From assembly GCA_030765055.1 (NCBI GenBank), contig CM060953.1, positions 12,447,045 to 12,511,044 on the forward strand: DNA of 64,000 nt, given 5' to 3'. This DNA is from Mantis religiosa. Lineage: Eukaryota; Arthropoda; Insecta; Mantodea; Mantidae. The translations under genes were made by a program, and so were the position numbers. Shown one piece after another: positions 34,210-47,652 of this stretch (the stretch's first letter is position 1; every line of letters begins with the position of its first letter). The notes under the pieces were generated by a model that saw only the letters and a list, made by a program, of their open reading frames with translations, did no database searches and had not been told where the DNA came from.

Positions 34210-34875
34210 GAGTCCTTCTGTTTTTTACAGTGTGTGCCAGAAATAACTGAGGTGTAAGTAGGAGTAAATTGAGGCTTGTAGTGTGATCAAGCTCCTGCAT
34301 TTGAATGGCAAAACCGCCCGGGAAATGCATGATGAGATGAGCTGTTTATGGAAATGATTGCCCATCGTATGACACTATTGTGAGGTGGAAAAGGAATTTT
34401 CAAACTGGTCACATGTCCCTGACAGATGAGCCAAGAGCTGGTAGACCGTCAGCTGTCACAGTGAAGAAAGTGGAGTGTTTAATACTGTAAGACAGACGAG
34501 CAACGATCCCAATGATCATGAATGAGACACATCTTAGTTACGGTAGAGTGTGGACGAACTGCACATGTCTTAGATGTCTGCACTGTGGGCTCCACGTTTG
34601 CTAACCCCTTTCCAGAAGCAAACACGACGTGACCTTTCAAGACAGATGTTGATGTGTTGGAACAGGATGAAGATGATTGTTTGATCGTCTGGTAAACAGG
34701 ATGAATCCTGGATCTATCAGTATGATCCCGAGACAAAAGCCATGATCATCGAATGGAAAAATGGCGATTCCATCCTTCCTAAAAGGGCAAAGTTGCAAAA
34801 GTCAGCCGGGAAGGTTATGTTTCCAGTTTTCTGGGACTGTCATGGAGTCATCTTTACAAATTATCTTGTTAAGAG
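34210..34875 (+). mobile_element. Mariner fossil M4
   Basis: An old, heavily mutated transposase is readable in pieces: IKLLHLNGKTAREMHDEMSC, then DTIVRWKRNFQTGH, LTDEPRAGRPSAVT, and after several shifts DESWIYQYDPETKA and SAGKVMFPVFWDCHGVIF. It breaks off where the next LINE starts. The HDN and third Asp regions are missing. Confidence 0.8.
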
Positions 34876-35920
34876 TCGAAAGTTATGGTCTTCAAGAAGG
34901 GAGTTAAACTAAAAAAAGATGAAAATTGGATACCTAGTGGCAAAAGGGTAGCAGCGATCAATGAATCTGAATATTTAGGAATGAGGTTGAGTAACAATGG
35001 ATAATAGGGAGCACGTACGAAAAAAAAATTGAAGCAAAAGGAAGGGTGGAAATGAATGGGGTAAGAATATTCAAATATAAGCTAGAAATGGCAACCAAGT
35101 GCTTAGAACGAATGTATGAGGCACTAGTGGAATCCAAAATACTGTATGTAATGGAGATCTGCGCAGAAGTAAACAAAACGGTGGACCAAAACTACAGAAG
35201 GTTTTGTAAAGTATTACTAGGCTTAGAAAGATCAGCACCCGGGGAAGTAGCTTAGGTAGAGTTAGGAAAGACAAGAAAAAATGGAATAGTAATGGAAACA
35301 ATAACATTTTGGTATGGGTGTTTGGACAAAGAAGAAGGGGAAATTATGAAATTATGCACGAGACAGCAAAAAAATAAGAGAACTAAAATAGTTCGTGGGC
35401 AGAGATAGGAGGAATTATGGAAAAAATAGTAATTGGAGATATATGAAGATTAGAGGAAAGGAATACAAGCGATGTGGGTAAATTAGTAAAATGCAGAATA
35501 GAAGATACAAAACGACAGAAAATATGGGGAAGTCTACAAAATATGAAATCATTACAATTTTACAAACAAACAAAAAGAAATTGGGGACGAGAAGCATATG
35601 TAGATTACTGCAAGAGACAAAAGAGAGACGGGTTAGCTTGGATGAGAACAGGAACAATATTTCTAAGAGGGATAAGAGGTAGGGAAAAGGGAATTTGTTA
35701 ATCATGTGGGGGAACAGAAAGTATAGAACACTATGTAACAGAATGCGAGGAGGTTGCAATGTGGAGAAAAAAGGTTTGGGAGGAAAAATGGGAGAAAGTA
35801 GACAACGGTACAATAGTTATACAAATGTTAACGGGAAAGGAGGAAAAGAAGGTAAGAAGTATTGGTGAGTTCTTACAGAAAGTAAAAGAAAAATGGACAG
35901 GCAATATAAAGAATATATGA
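34876..35920 (+). mobile_element. 5'-truncated LINE, source of the 145-bp array
   Basis: Post-RT coding runs through KVMVFKKGVKLKKDENW, ESEYLGMRLSNNG, ALVESKILYVMEI, FYKQTKRNWGREAYVDYCK and a zinc knuckle (CGGTESIEHYVTECEE), ending GNIKNI and a stop at about 35917. Several internal stops are present (35254, 35406, 35700). It is the same LINE type as 29.6-31 kb and is inserted into mariner M4. Confidence 0.82.
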
Positions 35921-38900
35921 AAGGAAGATGGAGGGAGGAATGAGGCTAATTCAGTAACAAGAAGAAATGGAGGTTAGGAGATATCAAACAGAGCAGAAGA
36001 CCAGGGTGTCATGTAAGCCAAGGTAGCAACAAGGTAAAGACAAATAAATGTAAAGAATATAAGAAAGGAAGATGAGGGGGAAGAAAGGGACTAATTAAGT
36101 AACAAGGAGGCATGCAGGTTAAGAGCTACCTGACAGAGCAGAAGACAAGGGTGTCATGTAAGCCAAGGTAGCAACAAGGTAAAGACAAATAAATGTAAAG
36201 AATATAAGAAATGAAGATGAGGGGGAAGAAAGGGCTAATTAAGTAACAAGGAGGCATGGAGGTTAAGAGCTACCTGACAGAGCAGAAGACAAGGGTGTCA
36301 TGTAAGCCAAGGTAGCAACAAGGTAAAGACAAATAAATGTAAAGAATATAAGAAAGGAAGATGAGGGGGAAGAATGGGACTAATTAACAAGGAGACATGG
36401 AGGTTAAGAGCTACCTGACAGAGCAGAAGACAAGGGTGTCATGTAAGCCAAGACAGCAACAAGGTAAAGACAAATAAATGTAAAGAATGTAAAAAAGAAG
36501 GATGAGGGGGAAGAAAGGGACTAATTAAGTAACAAGGAGGCATGCAGGTTAAGAGCTACCTGACAGAGCAGAAGACAAGGGTGTCATGTAAGCCAAGGTA
36601 GCAACAAGGTAAAGACAAATAAATGTAAAGAAGATAAGAAAGGAAGATGAGGGCGAAGAATGGGACTAATTAAGTAACAAGGAGGCATGCAGGTTAAGAG
36701 CTACCTGACAGAGCAGAAGACAAGGGTGTCATGTAAGCCAAGGTAGCAACAAGGTAAAGACAAATAAATGTAAAGAATATAAGAAATGAAGATGAGGGGG
36801 AAGAAAGGGCTAATTAAGTAACAAGGAGGCATGGAGGTTAAGAGCTACCTGACAGAGCAGAAGACAAGGGTGTCATGTAAGCCAAGGTAGCAACAAGGTA
36901 AAGACAAATAAATGTAAAGAATATAAGAAAGGAAGATGAGGGGGAAGAAAGGGGCTAATTAAGTAACAAGGAGGCATGCAGGTTAAGAGCTACCTGACAG
37001 AGCAGAAGACCAGAGTGTCATGTAAGTCAAGGTAGCAACAAGGTAAAGACAAATAAATGTAAAGAATGTAAAAAAGAAGGACGAGGGGGAAGAAAGGGAC
37101 TAATTAAGTAACAAGGAGGCATGGGGGATAAGAGCTACCTGACAGAGCAGAAGACCAGGATGTCATGTAAGCCAAGACAGCAACAAGGTAAAGACAAATA
37201 AATGTAAAGAATGTAAAAAAGAAGGATGAGGGGGAAGAAAGGGACTAATTAAGTAACAAGGAGGCATGGGGGATAAGAGCTACCTGACAGAGCAGAAGAC
37301 CAGGATGTCATGTAAGCCAAGACAGCAACAAGGTAAAGACAAATAAATGTAAAGAATGTAAAAAAGAAGGATGAGGGGGAAGAAAGGGCTAATTAAGTAA
37401 CAAGGAGGCATGGAGGTTAAGAGCTACCTGGCAGAGCAGAAGACAAGGGTGTCATGTAAGCCAAGACAGCAACAAGGTAAAGAAAAATAAATGTAAAGAA
37501 TGTAAAAAAGAAGGATGAGGGGGAAGAAAGGGACTAATTAAGTAACAAGGAGGCATGGGGGATAAGAGCTACCTGACAGAGCAGAAGACCAGGATGTCAT
37601 GTAAGTCAAGGTAGCAACAAGGTAAAGACATATAAATGTAAAGAATATAAGAAAGGAAGATGAGGGGAGAAAAGGGCTAATTAAGTAACGATGAGGCATG
37701 GAGGTTAAGAGTTGCCTGGCAGTGTGGAAGACCAGGGTATCATGTAAGCCAAGGTAGCAACAAGGTAACGACAAATAAATGTAAAGAATATAAGAAAGGA
37801 GGATTAAGGGAAGGGCTATTTAAGTAACAAGGTGGTATGCAGGTTAAGAGCTACCTGGCAGAGTAGAAGACCAGGGTGTGAAGTAAGCCAAGGTAGCAAC
37901 AAGGTAAAGACAAATAAATGTAAAGAATATAAGAAAGGAAGATTGAGGGAAGGAAAGGGCTAATTAAGTAACAAGGAGACATGGAGGTTAAGAGCTACCT
38001 GACAGAGCAGAAGACCAGGGTGTGAAGTAAGCCAAGGTAGCAACAAGGTAAAGACAAATAAATGTAAAGAATGTAAAAAAGAAGGATGAGGGGGAAGAAA
38101 GGGACTAATTAAGTAACAAGGAGGCATGGGGGATAAGAGCTACCTGACAGAGCAGAAGACCAGGATGTCATGTAAGCCAAGGTAGCAACAAGGTAAAGAC
38201 AAATAAATGTAAAGAAGATAAGAAAGGAAGATGAGGGCGAAGAATGGGGCTAATTAAGTAACAAGGAGACATGGGGGTTAAGAGCTACCTGGCAGAGCAG
38301 AAGACCAGGGTGTTATGTAAGCCAAGGTAGCAACAAGGTAAAGACAAATAAATGTAAAGATTGTAAAAAAGAAGGATGAGGGGGAAGAAAGGGACTAATT
38401 AAGTAACAAGGAGGCATGGGGGATAAGAGCTACCTGACAGAGCAGAAGACCAGGATGTCATGTAAGCCAAGGTAGCAACAAGGTAAAGACAAATAAATGT
38501 AAAGAAGATAAGAAAGGAAGATGAGGGCGAAGAATGGGGCTAATTAAGTAACAAGGAGACATGGGGGTTAAGAGCTACCTGGCAGAGCAGAAGACCAGGG
38601 TGTTATGTAAGCCAAGGTAGCAACAAGGTAAAGACAAATAAATGTAAAGGATATAACAAAGGAGGATGAAGGGGAGGAATGGGACTAATTAAGTAACAAG
38701 GAGACATGGAGGTTAACAGCTACCTGACAGAGCAGAAGACCAGAGTGTCATGTAAGACAAGATAGCAACAAGGTAAAGACAAATAAATGTAAAGAATATA
38801 AGAAAGGAGGATGAAGGGGAGGAATGGGACTAATTAAGTAACAAGGAGACATGGAGGTTAACAGCTACCTGACAGAGCAGAAGACCAGGGTGTCATGTAA

Positions 38901-39210
38901 GCCAAGGTAGCAACAAGGTAAAGACAAATGTAAAAAATATAAGAAAAGAACATGAGGAGGAAGAATGCGACTAATTAAGTAACAAGGAGACATGGAGGTT
39001 AAGAGCTACCTGGCAGAGCAGAAGACCAGGGTGTCATGTAAGCCAAGGTAGAAACAAGGGAAAGACAAATAAATGTAAAGAATATAAGAAAGGAGGATGA
39101 AGGGAAGGAATGGGACTAATTAAGTAACAAGGAGACATGGAGGTTAACAGCTACCTGACAGAGCAGAAGACCAGGGTGTCATGTAAGCCAAGGTAGCAAC
39201 CAGGTAATAC
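35905..39210 (+). repeat. 141-145-bp satellite from a LINE 3' end (about 23 units)
   Basis: The first unit is the LINE's own stop codon and 3' UTR (aatatatgaaaggaagatgg, then gtgtcatgtaagccaagg). Later units differ slightly (aatataagaaagg) and repeat head to tail with spacings such as 145, 144 and 141. Two sub-types (gaatataagaaagg and gaatgtaaaaaagaagg) are intermixed. The array ends near 39210, followed by an A12 run at about 39265. Confidence 0.95.
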
Positions 39211-39978
39211 ATGAAATACTGTGGGATAGATAAACAATTATAAGGAATAATCTAAAAGATTGTAAAAAAAAAAAAACTGCACGGATTGTCCAATAAACAG
39301 AAACAAATGATGTGGTATTGGCAAAACAAAGAATATGAACCAGATAATACGTTTATTTCTGTATATGGCGTACGCCACTGCTAACACGGGGTGTGTAGAT
39401 ATGCGCCCTCAATACCGGAACGGTATCTTCCGCTCCCAGCTAGAAATATTCCTATCGCATAACGCGAAGGGAAATCAAAGCGCATTATGAAGTCAATGCG
39501 ATATAATACGGGACGAGAAAGGCACGCGAGAGGGAAAATCTTTACGCCCCAGCTCCGTGGATGCGGAGGCCAGCAGTACAAGCTCCTTATTACCTACCTG
39601 CAAATTCGCCTTCCGCGTTTAGAAACCGTGAGACGCGATTGGCATCTACTGCTGCCAAACTTCTTGAATGCTCCGCTCTGTGCAACGTCGAAATTTAAAC
39701 CAGGGATTACGTTTCATCAAAATATTAACTTTCAGACGGGCATGCAACGCCGAGATTACTGTTGATCAGTTTTCTTCATCTCTAGCCAGACATTTAGAAC
39801 ACTTTTACTGTTAGCTCTTTTAGTTTTGTTTGTTTACGAATAAGCCCATATAGAATTACACAAAGTACAACCTATTTCTTTTTCAATAAAATACAGTGCT
39901 GTATTTTTTTACTGGTGGCCGGCCTGCCTGCGAGAGATTAGTGCTGCAGTAGAAGGCACGCTGCTGTCACATTCAATA
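39211..39978. other. Unassigned spacer
   Basis: Contains an A-run (about 39265) that could be the LINE's poly(A) end, then a mixed-composition block at 39360-39760 with no recognised gene. Confidence 0.3.
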
Positions 39979-42900
39979 CGACTGTGGTCTGAAAAAGTTA
40001 CCGACCTCAACATGAAGATGTGACACTCCTAAATAAAAGCTAGTGAATATCGCTGTTCATTTGTTGACAGCTACTCACCATAGTTTCAGCCATTTTGGAC
40101 GCTCAGTTGTTAAGTACCAGTCCTTTGGGTGAGCTGATGTGAGCGGTTTTATGAAAATGTACAAAATCTAATATCGAGCTGTCATTAAATATTACTTTTT
40201 AAAAGCCAATACGCCTACCCAAATCAAAGATGAGTTAGATTCTGTGTAAGGGGACTCTGCACCACCATTTACCACTTAAATTTTGGGCAGAACTGAACCT
40301 GGGAGACGATGAACGTTCGGGACGTCCAAAAACTACAACTATCGATGGAAACATCGCCAAAGTTCTCCAAATGATGCTAGACGATCGCCTAATTAAAGTC
40401 AGAGAGAGCAGAGGCTATGAACATTTCAAAGGAACATGTTTTTCATATATTACATCAACATTTAGACATGAGAAAGCTGCACGCGCATTGGGTGCCGCGT
40501 TTGCTCACGTTAGACCAAAAGTGTGTTCGAATGAACATTTCCAACGCTCTGTTGGTGCAGTTTAGGCGCAATAAATACGAGTTTTGGCGCCAATACAGTC
40601 CAAGCAGTGCACTGAAAGATGGAACCGGCTCCAAAAGAGCAAAAACTGTTTTTCTTTTTCGACTGGAAAAGTCATGGCGACTGCTTCTTTTTTTGGGATA
40701 GTCATGGAGTTATTTTAATCTATTATCTTCAAAAAGGAAAAAACATTACAGGAGCATACTACGCATCAGTTCTTGACAAGCTGAAGGCAGAACTTGACGA
40801 AAAACCGCCACATTTGCAGAAAAAGAATATCCTGTTTCAACAAGAAAACGCACCGTCTCAGACCTCAGCGGTTACAATGGCGAAAATCCAAGAATTACGG
40901 TTTGAACTCACCAGATCTAGCCCCAAGCGACTTCTTTTTGTTAGCTCATCTGAAAATTGCGCTCGAAGGACAGAGATTTTCGTCAAATAAAGAGGCAATC
41001 ACGTTCGTGAACAATTATTTTGCAGAAAAAAGCGTCGAGTACTATTTGGACGGGTTACAGAGATGAGAACATCGCTGAGAGAAGTGTGTACAGTTACAAG
41101 GAGACTATGTTGAAAAACACCGAGTACTATTTGGACGGGTTACAGAGATGGGAGCACCGCTGGGAGAAGTGTGTAGAGCTACAAGGAGACTATGCTGAAA
41201 AACGACGAGTACTATTTGGACGGGTTACAGAGATGGGAGCACCGCTGGGAGAAGTGTGTAGAGCTACAAGGAGACTATGCTGAAAAACGACGAGTACTAT
41301 TTGGACGGGTTACAGAGATGGGAGCATCGCTGGGAGAAGTGTGTAGAGCTACAAGGAGACTATGCTGAAAAACGACGAGTACTATTTGGACGGGTTACAG
41401 AGATGGGAGCACCGCTGGGAGAAGTGTGTAGAGTTACAAGGAGACTATGTTGAAAAACGTCGAGTACTATTTGGACGGGTTACAGAGATGGGAGCACCGC
41501 TGGGAGAAGTGTGTAGAGCTACAAGGAGACTATGCTGAAAAACGACGAGTACTATTTGGACGAGTTACAGAGATGAGAGCATCGCTAGGAGAAGTGTGTA
41601 GAGTTACAAGGAGACTATGCTGAAAAACGTCGAGTACTATTTGGACGGGTTATAGAGATGGGAGCATCGCTGGGAGAAGTGTCTAGAGTTACAAGGAGAC
41701 TATGTTGAAAAACGTCGAGTACTATTTGGACGGGTTATAGAGATGGGAACATCGCTGGGAGAAGTGTGTAGAGTTACAAGGAGACTATGTTGAAAAACGT
41801 CGAGTACTATTTGGACGGGTTATAGAGATGGGAGCATCGCTGGGAGAAGTGTGTAGAGTTACAAGGAGACTATGCTGAAAAACGTCGAGTACTATTTGGA
41901 CGGGTTACAGAGATGGGAACATCGCTGGGAGAAGTGTGTAGAGTTACAAGGAGACTATGTTGAAAAACGCCGAGTACTATTTGGACGGGTTATAGAGATG
42001 GGAACATCGCTGGGAGAAGTGTGTAGAGTTACAAGGAGACTATGTTGAAAAACGTCGAGTACTATTTGGACGGGTTATAGAGATGGGAGCATCGCTAGGA
42101 GAAGTGTGTAGAGTTACAAGGAGACTATGTTGAAAAACGTCGAGTACTATTTGGACGGGTTATAGAGATGGGAGCATCGCTGGGAGAAGTGTGTAGAGTT
42201 ACAAGGAGACTATGTTGAAAAACGCCAAGTACTATTTGGACGGGTTACAGAGATGGGAGCATCGCTAGGAGAAGTGTGTAGAGTTACAAGGAGACTATGT
42301 TGAAAAACGTCGAGTACTATTTGGACGGGTTATAGAGATGGGAGCATCGCTGGGAAAAGTGTGTAGAGTTACGAGGAGACTATGTTGAAAAACGCCAAGT
42401 ACTATTTGGACGGGTTACAGAGATGGGAGCATCGCTGGGAGAAGTGTGTAGAGTTACAAGGAGACTATGTTGAAAAACACCGAGTACTATTTGGACGAGT
42501 TACAGAGATGGGAACATAGCTGGGAGAAGTGTGTAGAAGTACAAGGAGACTATGTTGAAAAACGCCGAGTACTATTTGGACGAGTTACAGAGATGGGAGC
42601 ATCGCTGGGAGAAGTGTGTAGAGTTACAAGGAGACTATGTTGAAAAACGCCGAGTACTATTTCGACGAGTTACAGAGATGGGAGCATCGCTGGGAGAAGT
42701 GTGTAGAGTTACAAGGAGACTATGTTGAAAAACACCGAGTACTATTTGGACGAGTTACAGAGATGGGAACATAGCTGGGAGAAGTGTGTAGAAGTACAAG
42801 GAGACTATGTTGAAAAACGCCGAGTACTATTTGGACGGGTTACAGAGATGGGAGCATCGCTGGGAGAAGTGTGTAGAGTTACAAGGAGACTATGTTGAAA

Positions 42901-43140
42901 AACACCGAGTACTATTTGGACGAGTTACAGAGATGGGAACATAGCTGGGAGAAGTGTGTAGAAGTACAAGGAGACTATGTTGAAAAACGCCGAGTACTAT
43001 TTCGACGAGTTACAGAGATGGGAACATTGCTGTGAGAAGTGTGTAGAGCTACAAGGAGACTATGTTGAAAAATAAAGAAACATTTCTGAATAAAATGTAT
43101 AGTGTCTTTATTAGGTCAGAAACTTCTCAGACCACCTATG
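39979..43140 (+). mobile_element. Irritans-type mariner M1b with 24-unit C-terminal array
   Basis: The element lies between TA dinucleotides (39977-39978, 43141-43142), with inverted ends sharing tggtctga and gacct. It is 3162 bp because 24 tandem 85-bp units fill its 3' part. The transposase frame is broken at its start (stop at codon 5). It also has a deletion removing the first catalytic Asp region, visible by comparison with M1a at 10136-10190. Remaining motifs are QENAPSQ (second Asp changed to Glu) and SPDLAPSDFF split across frames. Confidence 0.93.
41037..43076 (+). repeat. 85-bp satellite inside mariner M1b (24 units)
   Basis: The unit begins gagtactatttggacggg and ends gactatgttgaaaaacgc. 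First unit start 41037 and last 42992: the difference of 1955 is exactly 23 x 85, so no net indels. As coding DNA the unit is the transposase C-terminus (YYLDGLQRWEHRWEKCVEL, then QGDYVEK), but 85 is not a multiple of 3, so frame is lost at each repeat. Confidence 0.98.
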
Positions 43141-43889
43141 TATTTAAATTCCAGCGCTTTGGTTTATCACCAAAATTAAACTTAGTCACAAAAGACGTAA
43201 TAATGTCAATGTGATGCCACGAATGTCTCACGCTTGTATAGAGAATTTCTGACTCGCATTAATTCATCTTATGAAATTGCAGTAATTTCTCTTGCGATAT
43301 TGTCTTTCAGTTCCAGCTACGGTTTGTTCCGATGCAGTTTATTCTTTGTCTGTAGGACGGTGTGGTCAGTCATCGATGACCGTATCTATGGTCGCAATTA
43401 ACCAGGCAAATTTTTAAAGGCAGTTCTTAAATAAAACATTTGACGATCACTTAAGTCTACTGTCTTGCCTATATTTAACATTCTTGAATGCACAAAATTA
43501 CGCACCCTCGGTGGATACACGCGTTCATTTTTCTTATCCTTGGTGCTTATGATGATGCATGTGCTTATAGATGCATTGCTTTTGTAGATAATCTGGATAA
43601 AAGCGACGTTGCCTGAAAGGAGCTTAAGGAAATCGATGCGCTTGATGGATGACACTATCTGAAAAATGAACACCTCCCCGTGGGTTGTGCATCAACTTCA
43701 GGTTTGTCTATGTAAATCCTCTCCCTTGACGACCAGAGGAACAGCAAAATTGGTTGATGGAGACAGTCCTAATGACTACTACTTTGTTTACTATACAAAT
43801 CAACTTTAGGATTTTAGCTTCAACAATGACGCCTTCAATGGCTATTTTTAATCTGTTATAATCAGACTTTCACTTTCTCTGTTACTTAA
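43141..43889. other. Unassigned spacer
   Basis: No gene is recognised. Confidence 0.3.
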
Positions 43890-46800
43890 GGGACACTGGG
43901 ACTGAAATTTATATTTTCTATATTACTATACCTACAAACTTCAAAACTTTGCATATTTTCTAATGAGTTTTACATTAGAAAATACCACACCAATTTTTAG
44001 TAATTTTTGATCATTAGTTTTGAAGGATTTTTTTTTTTTTTTTCAATTAAAGTTCATGGCAGTATTAAAGTTAATGCATGTCCATCAATAACAATGCTAA
44101 TGAAATAACTGTTACTTTTTCCTTCCTACTAATTGTATAAACAGCTTCAGTCTCTGTGTAGAAGAATAATACATTACTTTTAGAAATGAAAATTATTTTT
44201 TTTAATTTATGTAGTACATTTAATTTAACATTTTTAGTACTTTTTTGCATTTAGTATTCTGTTACAGCCAAATCAAGTCTTAAATCTTATAGCCTGAGAC
44301 TCATGTAGACCCACATATGGAGCACATGCTCAAAAAAGTTCAGAGCCATAGCTCTTAAAATAATGCGATGGGAGCACTTATTGTATTAAAGTGGAGAAAA
44401 ATAATTTTTTTCTAAAAATATGCACCAAAAATAGTAATTACACTAACGTGCACACAAATTACACAGTTCTGCACATTATTTACACTCCAGTACACTATTT
44501 ACACTGTTCTACGGTTTACACTGTTCTACACATTATTTACACTCCTACCCACTATTTACACTGTCCTGTACACTATTTCCACTTCTGCCCACTATTTACA
44601 CTGTTCTGCCCACTATTTACAGTCCTGCCCACTATTTACACTGTTCTGCCCACTATTTACACTGTTCTGCCCACTATTTACAGTCCTGCCCACTATTTAC
44701 ACTGTCCTGCCCACTATTTACAGTCCTGCCCACTATTTACTCTGTCCTGCCCACTATTTACAGTCCTGCCCACTATTTACACTGTTCTGCCCACTATTTA
44801 CACTGTTCTGCCCACTATTTACAGTCCTGCCCACTATTTACACTGTCCTGCCCACTATTTACATTCCTGCACACTATTTACACTGTCCTGCCCACTATTT
44901 ACATTCCTGCACACTATTTACAGTCCTGCCCACTATTTACACTGTCCTGCCCACTATTTACATTCCTGCACACTATTTACACTGTTCTGCCCACTATTTA
45001 CACTTCCCTGCCCACTATTTACACTTCCCTGCCCACTATTTACACTTCTGCACACTATTTACACTGTCCTGCCCACTATTTACACTTCTGCACACTATTT
45101 ACACTGTTCTATACACTATTTACACTGTGCTGCCCACTATTTACACTGTTCTGCCCACTATTTACACTGTTCTGCCCACTATTTACACGTCTGCACACTA
45201 TTTACTCTGTTCTACACACTATTTACACGTCTGCACACTATTTACACTGTCCTGCCCACTATTTCCACTGTTCTGCCCACTATTTACACCGTCCTGCCCA
45301 CTATTTCTATTTCTGCACACTATTGACACTGTCCTGCCCACTATTTACACTTCTGCACACTATTTACACTGCCCTGCCCACTATTTCTACTTCTGCACAC
45401 TATTTCCACTTATGCCCACTATTTCCACTTATGCCCACTATTTCCACATCTGCCCACTATTTACACTGTCCTGCCCACTATTTACACTTCTGCACACTAT
45501 TTACACTGTCCTGCCCACTATTTACACTTCTGCACACTATTTACACTGTCCTGCCCACTATTTACAATGTTCTTCACATTATTTACACTTCTGCCCACTA
45601 TTTACACCGTCCTGCCCACTATTTACACTGTTCTTCACATTATTTACACTGTTCTTCACATTATTTACACTGTTCTTCACATTATTTATACTACTGCCCA
45701 CTATTTACACTGTCCTGCCCACTATTTACACTTCTGCACACTATTTACAATGTTCTTCACATTATTTATACTACTGCCCACTATTTACACTGTCCTGCCC
45801 ACTATTTACACATTTCTGCCCACTATTTACAATGTTCTTCACATTATTTACACTTCTGCCCACTATTTACACCGTCCTGCCCACTATTGACACGTCTGCA
45901 CACTATTTACTCTGTTCTACACACTATTTACACGTCTGCACACTATTTACACTGCCCTGTCCACTATATACACTGTCCTGCCCACTATTTACACTTCTGC
46001 ACACTATTTACACTGTTCAGCCCACTATTTACACTTCTGCACACTATTTACACTGTTCTACACACTATTTACACTGTCCTGCCCACTATTTACACTGTTC
46101 AGCCCACTATTTACACTGTCCTGCCCACTATTTACACTGTCCTGCCCACTATTTACACTGTCCTGCCCACTATTTACACTTTTCTACACACTATTTACAT
46201 TGCCCTGCCCACTATTTACACTGTCCTGCTCACTATTTACACTTCTGCACACTATTTACACTGTTCTACACACTATTTACACTGTCCTGCCCACTATTTA
46301 CACTTCTGCACACTATTTACACTGTTCTACACACTATTTACACTGACCTGCCCACTATTTACACTTCTGCACACTATTTACACTGTTCTACACACTATTT
46401 ACACTGACCTGCCCACTATTTACACTTCTGCACACTATTTACACTGTTCTACACACTATTTACACTGTCCTGCCCACTATTTACACTTCTGCACACTATT
46501 TACACTTCTGCACACTATTTACACTGTTCTACACACTATTTACACTGTCCTGCCCACTATTTACACTTCTGCACACTATTTACACTGTACTTCACACTAT
46601 TTACACTGTACTTCACACTATTTACACTGTACTTCACACTATTTACACTGTCCTGCACATTATTTACACTGTACTGCACACTATTTACACTGTCATCTCT
46701 ACTGCTATGTACGCTGGTACTGAAAATTTGCTTATTATTTTCAATAATGCATAGTCTGCTATTTAAATTATTATTTACAATATGCATTATACATAGTTTG

Positions 46801-47652
46801 CATCTAGTACTTCAAATCTAGTAAATTTCTTCTGGCTTTTACAAATATAGTTTGAATACCATTAGCATGTACATCTATGTCCATTTGCAGATGTGAAGCT
46901 GAAATATTAGACGTTCCTCTATGTCTAACTGTACATATGAGATGGAAATCTGCTCCCAATTTTTTTATTTTCCATCTAGCTGCACCATGTCTTCTTACAG
47001 CTTCCTTCTTTTCGTTATTTCTACTCACCAGCTTACGCCAACATGATGAAACACCATGCATTATGCTGTTTATATAGTTAACAATACACTACAGGAAAAG
47101 CAAATAACTTGCATATTTCTTTATTTAAAACAAACTGTAAACAAAAGTACATCGCTGTCATGGAAGTCGCCATTATACATTGGAGCAAACACAGGCAGTC
47201 AAAACAAGAATGAATCTACAAGTAGATATTTGCTAAGTTTATTGCAAAGAACATAGAATAATCACAGATATTCTTAACTATTTTGTATTTTCTTGGGTGC
47301 TAAGGACATTTTATATGGCATTTATGTTTGAATGTTTTCTGATTAAACACTTTGTATTGAATACATAGTAATAGTTTACCAAGCTGTCTCTAGATAGCAG
47401 CACCAAGCTATGCCACAAGATTTGAACGCAGTTTTAGAGAAAAAGATCAGAATTTACAAAAAATGCCATCATGCTGGACAAGAAAGAAACGGGATACCTA
47501 AATGGCCACGCCTTGAAAATTAAAACCCTGCGATGAGCTTTAAAAATGGCGGAAATAAAAAACTCTTACCATAAGGTTTGGGAAACATTTGTATGTATAA
47601 ATCTAAAAATTGCAATGTTTGAGACTTTTGGGCTATTTTTCAGTCCCAGTGT
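43890..47652. mobile_element. Candidate TIR element housing a minisatellite
   Basis: acactgggactgaaa at 43893-43907 is matched in inverse by tttcagtcccagtgt at about 47638-47652. TTAA precedes the left end (43886-43889), while the right flank (atagtaag) lacks it. The left end (gggacactggga) resembles the TTAA MITE at 2726 (gggcactggga). No transposase is recognised; an 85-codon minus-strand frame at 47061-46804 has no family signature. Confidence 0.45.
44440..46695 (+). repeat. 19-21-bp minisatellite (about 110 units)
   Basis: The basic unit is cactatttacactgtcctgc with variants cactatttacacttctgca and others. All three plus-strand frames stay open for hundreds of codons (Tyr/Thr/Leu/His-rich). 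This is a by-product of a repeat without stop triplets, not evidence of genes. Confidence 0.98.

Noticed and set aside
41020..41283. An 87-codon frame across the start of the 85-bp array
   Set aside because: It is a transposase end followed by an out-of-frame repeat, not a separate gene.
44391..46723. Three long overlapping plus-strand frames (311, 426 and 466 codons)
   Set aside because: They are translations of the same 19-21-bp minisatellite in three frames. The repeat simply lacks stop triplets.
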